The notes under the pieces were generated by a model. It had not been told where the DNA came from and did no database searches. It was given only the letters and a program-made list of their open reading frames with translations. A program made the position numbers and the translations under genes. Positions 6,414 to 6,997 of a stretch of 6,997 nt of DNA are shown here, piece after piece. Origin of the DNA: Eubacteriales Family XIII. Incertae Sedis bacterium (GTDB lineage: Bacteria > Bacillota > Clostridia > Peptostreptococcales > Anaerovoracaceae); NCBI GenBank assembly GCA_031287295.1, contig JAITTH010000137.1, positions 1-6,997 of the forward strand. The letters run 5' to 3'. Position 1 is the first letter of the stretch. Each line of letters starts with the position of its first letter.

Positions 6414-6443
6414 ATTATAGCACGGAAATCCATGTTCACACAA
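6414..6443 (-). promoter_or_regulatory. Promoter of the argR-recN operon (extended -10)
   Basis: On the minus strand a perfect TATAAT (6414-6419) is preceded by TGC (6420-6422), forming an extended -10. A weak -35 TTGTGT (6438-6443) lies 18 bases upstream. The extended -10 would make up for the poor -35. Transcription should start near 6407, just before the triple repeat. ATTGTAACAAT (6405-6415), a palindrome around one central base, overlaps the edge of the -10. Confidence 0.65.
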
Positions 6444-6531
6444 ATTCGTCAATTATGGCGGGATACGTTGAAATTTCAAGGATTTCCTGATTTCACAAAG
6501 TGAAAGTTGCGTGAAAAAACCGTCAAGTTGG

Positions 6532-6560
6532 TTGTCTTTACTGTAATTGCGTTGTAATAT
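6532..6560 (+). promoter_or_regulatory. Candidate promoter for the rightward gene at 6638
   Basis: TTGTCT (6532-6537, 4 of 6 to consensus), a 17-base spacer and TAATAT (6555-6560, 4 of 6) form a moderate match with ideal spacing. It would start transcription near 6567 and leave a leader of about 70 bases. TGTAAT (6554-6559) is an alternative -10 but gives a shorter spacer. This is a weak call, made because the gene needs a promoter in this spacer. Confidence 0.35.
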
Positions 6561-6637
6561 GAATGTCACGGAGGTCGGTCCCGCCACAATGTACTTGTTA
6601 CGACATACGACTTTTTTTGTGGTGAACCGGAGAATAT

Positions 6638-6997
6638 ATGTCAAAATTAATGATTCTAAAATCCAAGAAAAAATCCATAGCTCTGATTGCGATCATTGTC
6701 CTTGCCTTGTTTGCTACTTCTTTCTGGATTTCATTCGGAAATAACGCAACCACCTATAGCGTGATGATCAACGGGCAGGTTGTAGGGTATGTTTCCAATC
6801 AGGCGGAATACGAAGAAGTATTAAAAGAAGTCAAACAAACGCTTTCGGAAACAAATCATATCAGCATCGAAGAGGTCTACATCGATGAAAGCCAAATTGA
6901 GCTGATTCCGGAATATCGTGAAGAAGATGCAGCGCCCGTAACGCATATCAACAAAGAAACGCTTACCAATTCCTTGCTCGAAAAGCAGGCGGTCACG
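6638..6997 (+). CDS. N-terminal part of a membrane-anchored extracytoplasmic protein, possibly a cell-wall hydrolase (3' truncated)
   Basis: The frame from ATG 6638 is open for 120 codons to the window edge. GGAG (6629-6632) lies five bases before the ATG, which favours this start over the in-frame ATG at 6650. The N-terminus is basic (KSKKKS, residues 8-13), followed by one hydrophobic segment at about 14-33 (IALIAIIVLALFATSFWISF), which is either a signal peptide or an uncleaved anchor. No clear cleavage site is seen, so an anchor is more likely. The outside part starts TTYSVMINGQVVGYVSNQAEYEEVLKEVK (38-66) and continues acidic. That pattern of a short beta unit containing NGQVVGYV followed by a helix resembles the N-terminal region of Clostridia M23-type peptidoglycan peptidases with LysM or G5 domains. 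No catalytic or LysM/G5 motif lies within the window, so the function is inferred only from this resemblance. A different surface protein is equally possible. Confidence 0.7.
   Translation, partial: MSKLMILKSKKKSIALIAIIVLALFATSFWISFGNNATTYSVMINGQVVGYVSNQAEYEEVLKEVKQTLSETNHISIEEVYIDESQIELIPEYREEDAAPVTHINKETLTNSLLEKQAVT

Larger units (their letters stand above)
6404..6637. other. Divergent intergenic region with several inverted repeats
   Basis: This spacer separates argR from the last gene. It holds the argR promoter, a candidate promoter for the rightward gene, and several symmetric elements. TTGAAATTTCAA (6468-6479) is a perfect 12-bp palindrome. TTTCAC-AAA-GTGAAA (6491-6505) is a 6-bp inverted repeat. 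GGAAATCC (6424-6431) is matched by GGATTTCC (6480-6487). ATTATGGCGGGA (6452-6463) is matched by the reverse complement of 6579-6590 at 11 of 12 bases. I recognise none of these as a named operator or riboswitch, and I see no RNA gene here. Confidence 0.6.

Noticed and set aside
6547..6744. 65-codon plus-strand ORF across the start of the last gene
   Set aside because: It overlaps the start of the 6638 gene in another frame, lacks a well-spaced SD and has a Cys-rich, non-protein-like end. The 6638 frame has an SD and a proper membrane segment.

Overview
The window looks like chromosome from a Gram-positive Firmicute of the Clostridia type. The best evidence is a single reading frame that joins IspH (isoprenoid synthesis) to a four-domain ribosomal S1 protein, an arrangement known from that group. 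The argR-recN pair, the AAGGAGG-type ribosome binding sites and moderate-GC coding DNA with AT-rich spacers agree with this. I see no phage, IS, CRISPR, tRNA or rRNA sequence.

Layout. Bases 1-346 are the 3' end of a membrane protein gene of unknown function. A sigma-A-type promoter (396-423) then drives a tightly packed plus-strand operon. It holds a 50-residue single-span membrane protein (471-623), the AAA+ recombination/replication-fork protein RarA (620-1897), and the IspH-S1 fusion (1894-4098). Both junctions are ATGA stop/start overlaps, so translation is probably coupled. The operon ends at a strong hairpin with U-tract (4129-4161) that can also serve the convergent minus-strand genes. 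Those are argR (arginine repressor, 6363-5914) and recN (SMC-like DNA repair ATPase, 5903-4245), read from a promoter at 6414-6443. Three direct copies of TTTATACAT lie between that promoter and argR and are a likely operator. A divergent spacer (about 6364-6637) rich in inverted repeats leads to the first 120 codons of a membrane-anchored extracytoplasmic protein that runs off the window, possibly a cell-wall hydrolase.

How the genes fit together. The plus-strand operon mixes fork maintenance (RarA), isoprenoid precursor synthesis (IspH) and translation initiation (S1). The minus-strand operon couples arginine sensing to double-strand-break repair. None of this is foreign-looking accessory DNA.

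The most interesting point lies inside the IspH-S1 gene. At the domain junction there is a good promoter match (TTGAAA, 17 bases, TAGAAT; 2659-2687), followed by a near-perfect Shine-Dalgarno sequence (2728-2735) and an in-frame ATG (2746). Free S1 (450 residues) could therefore be made separately from the 734-residue fusion.
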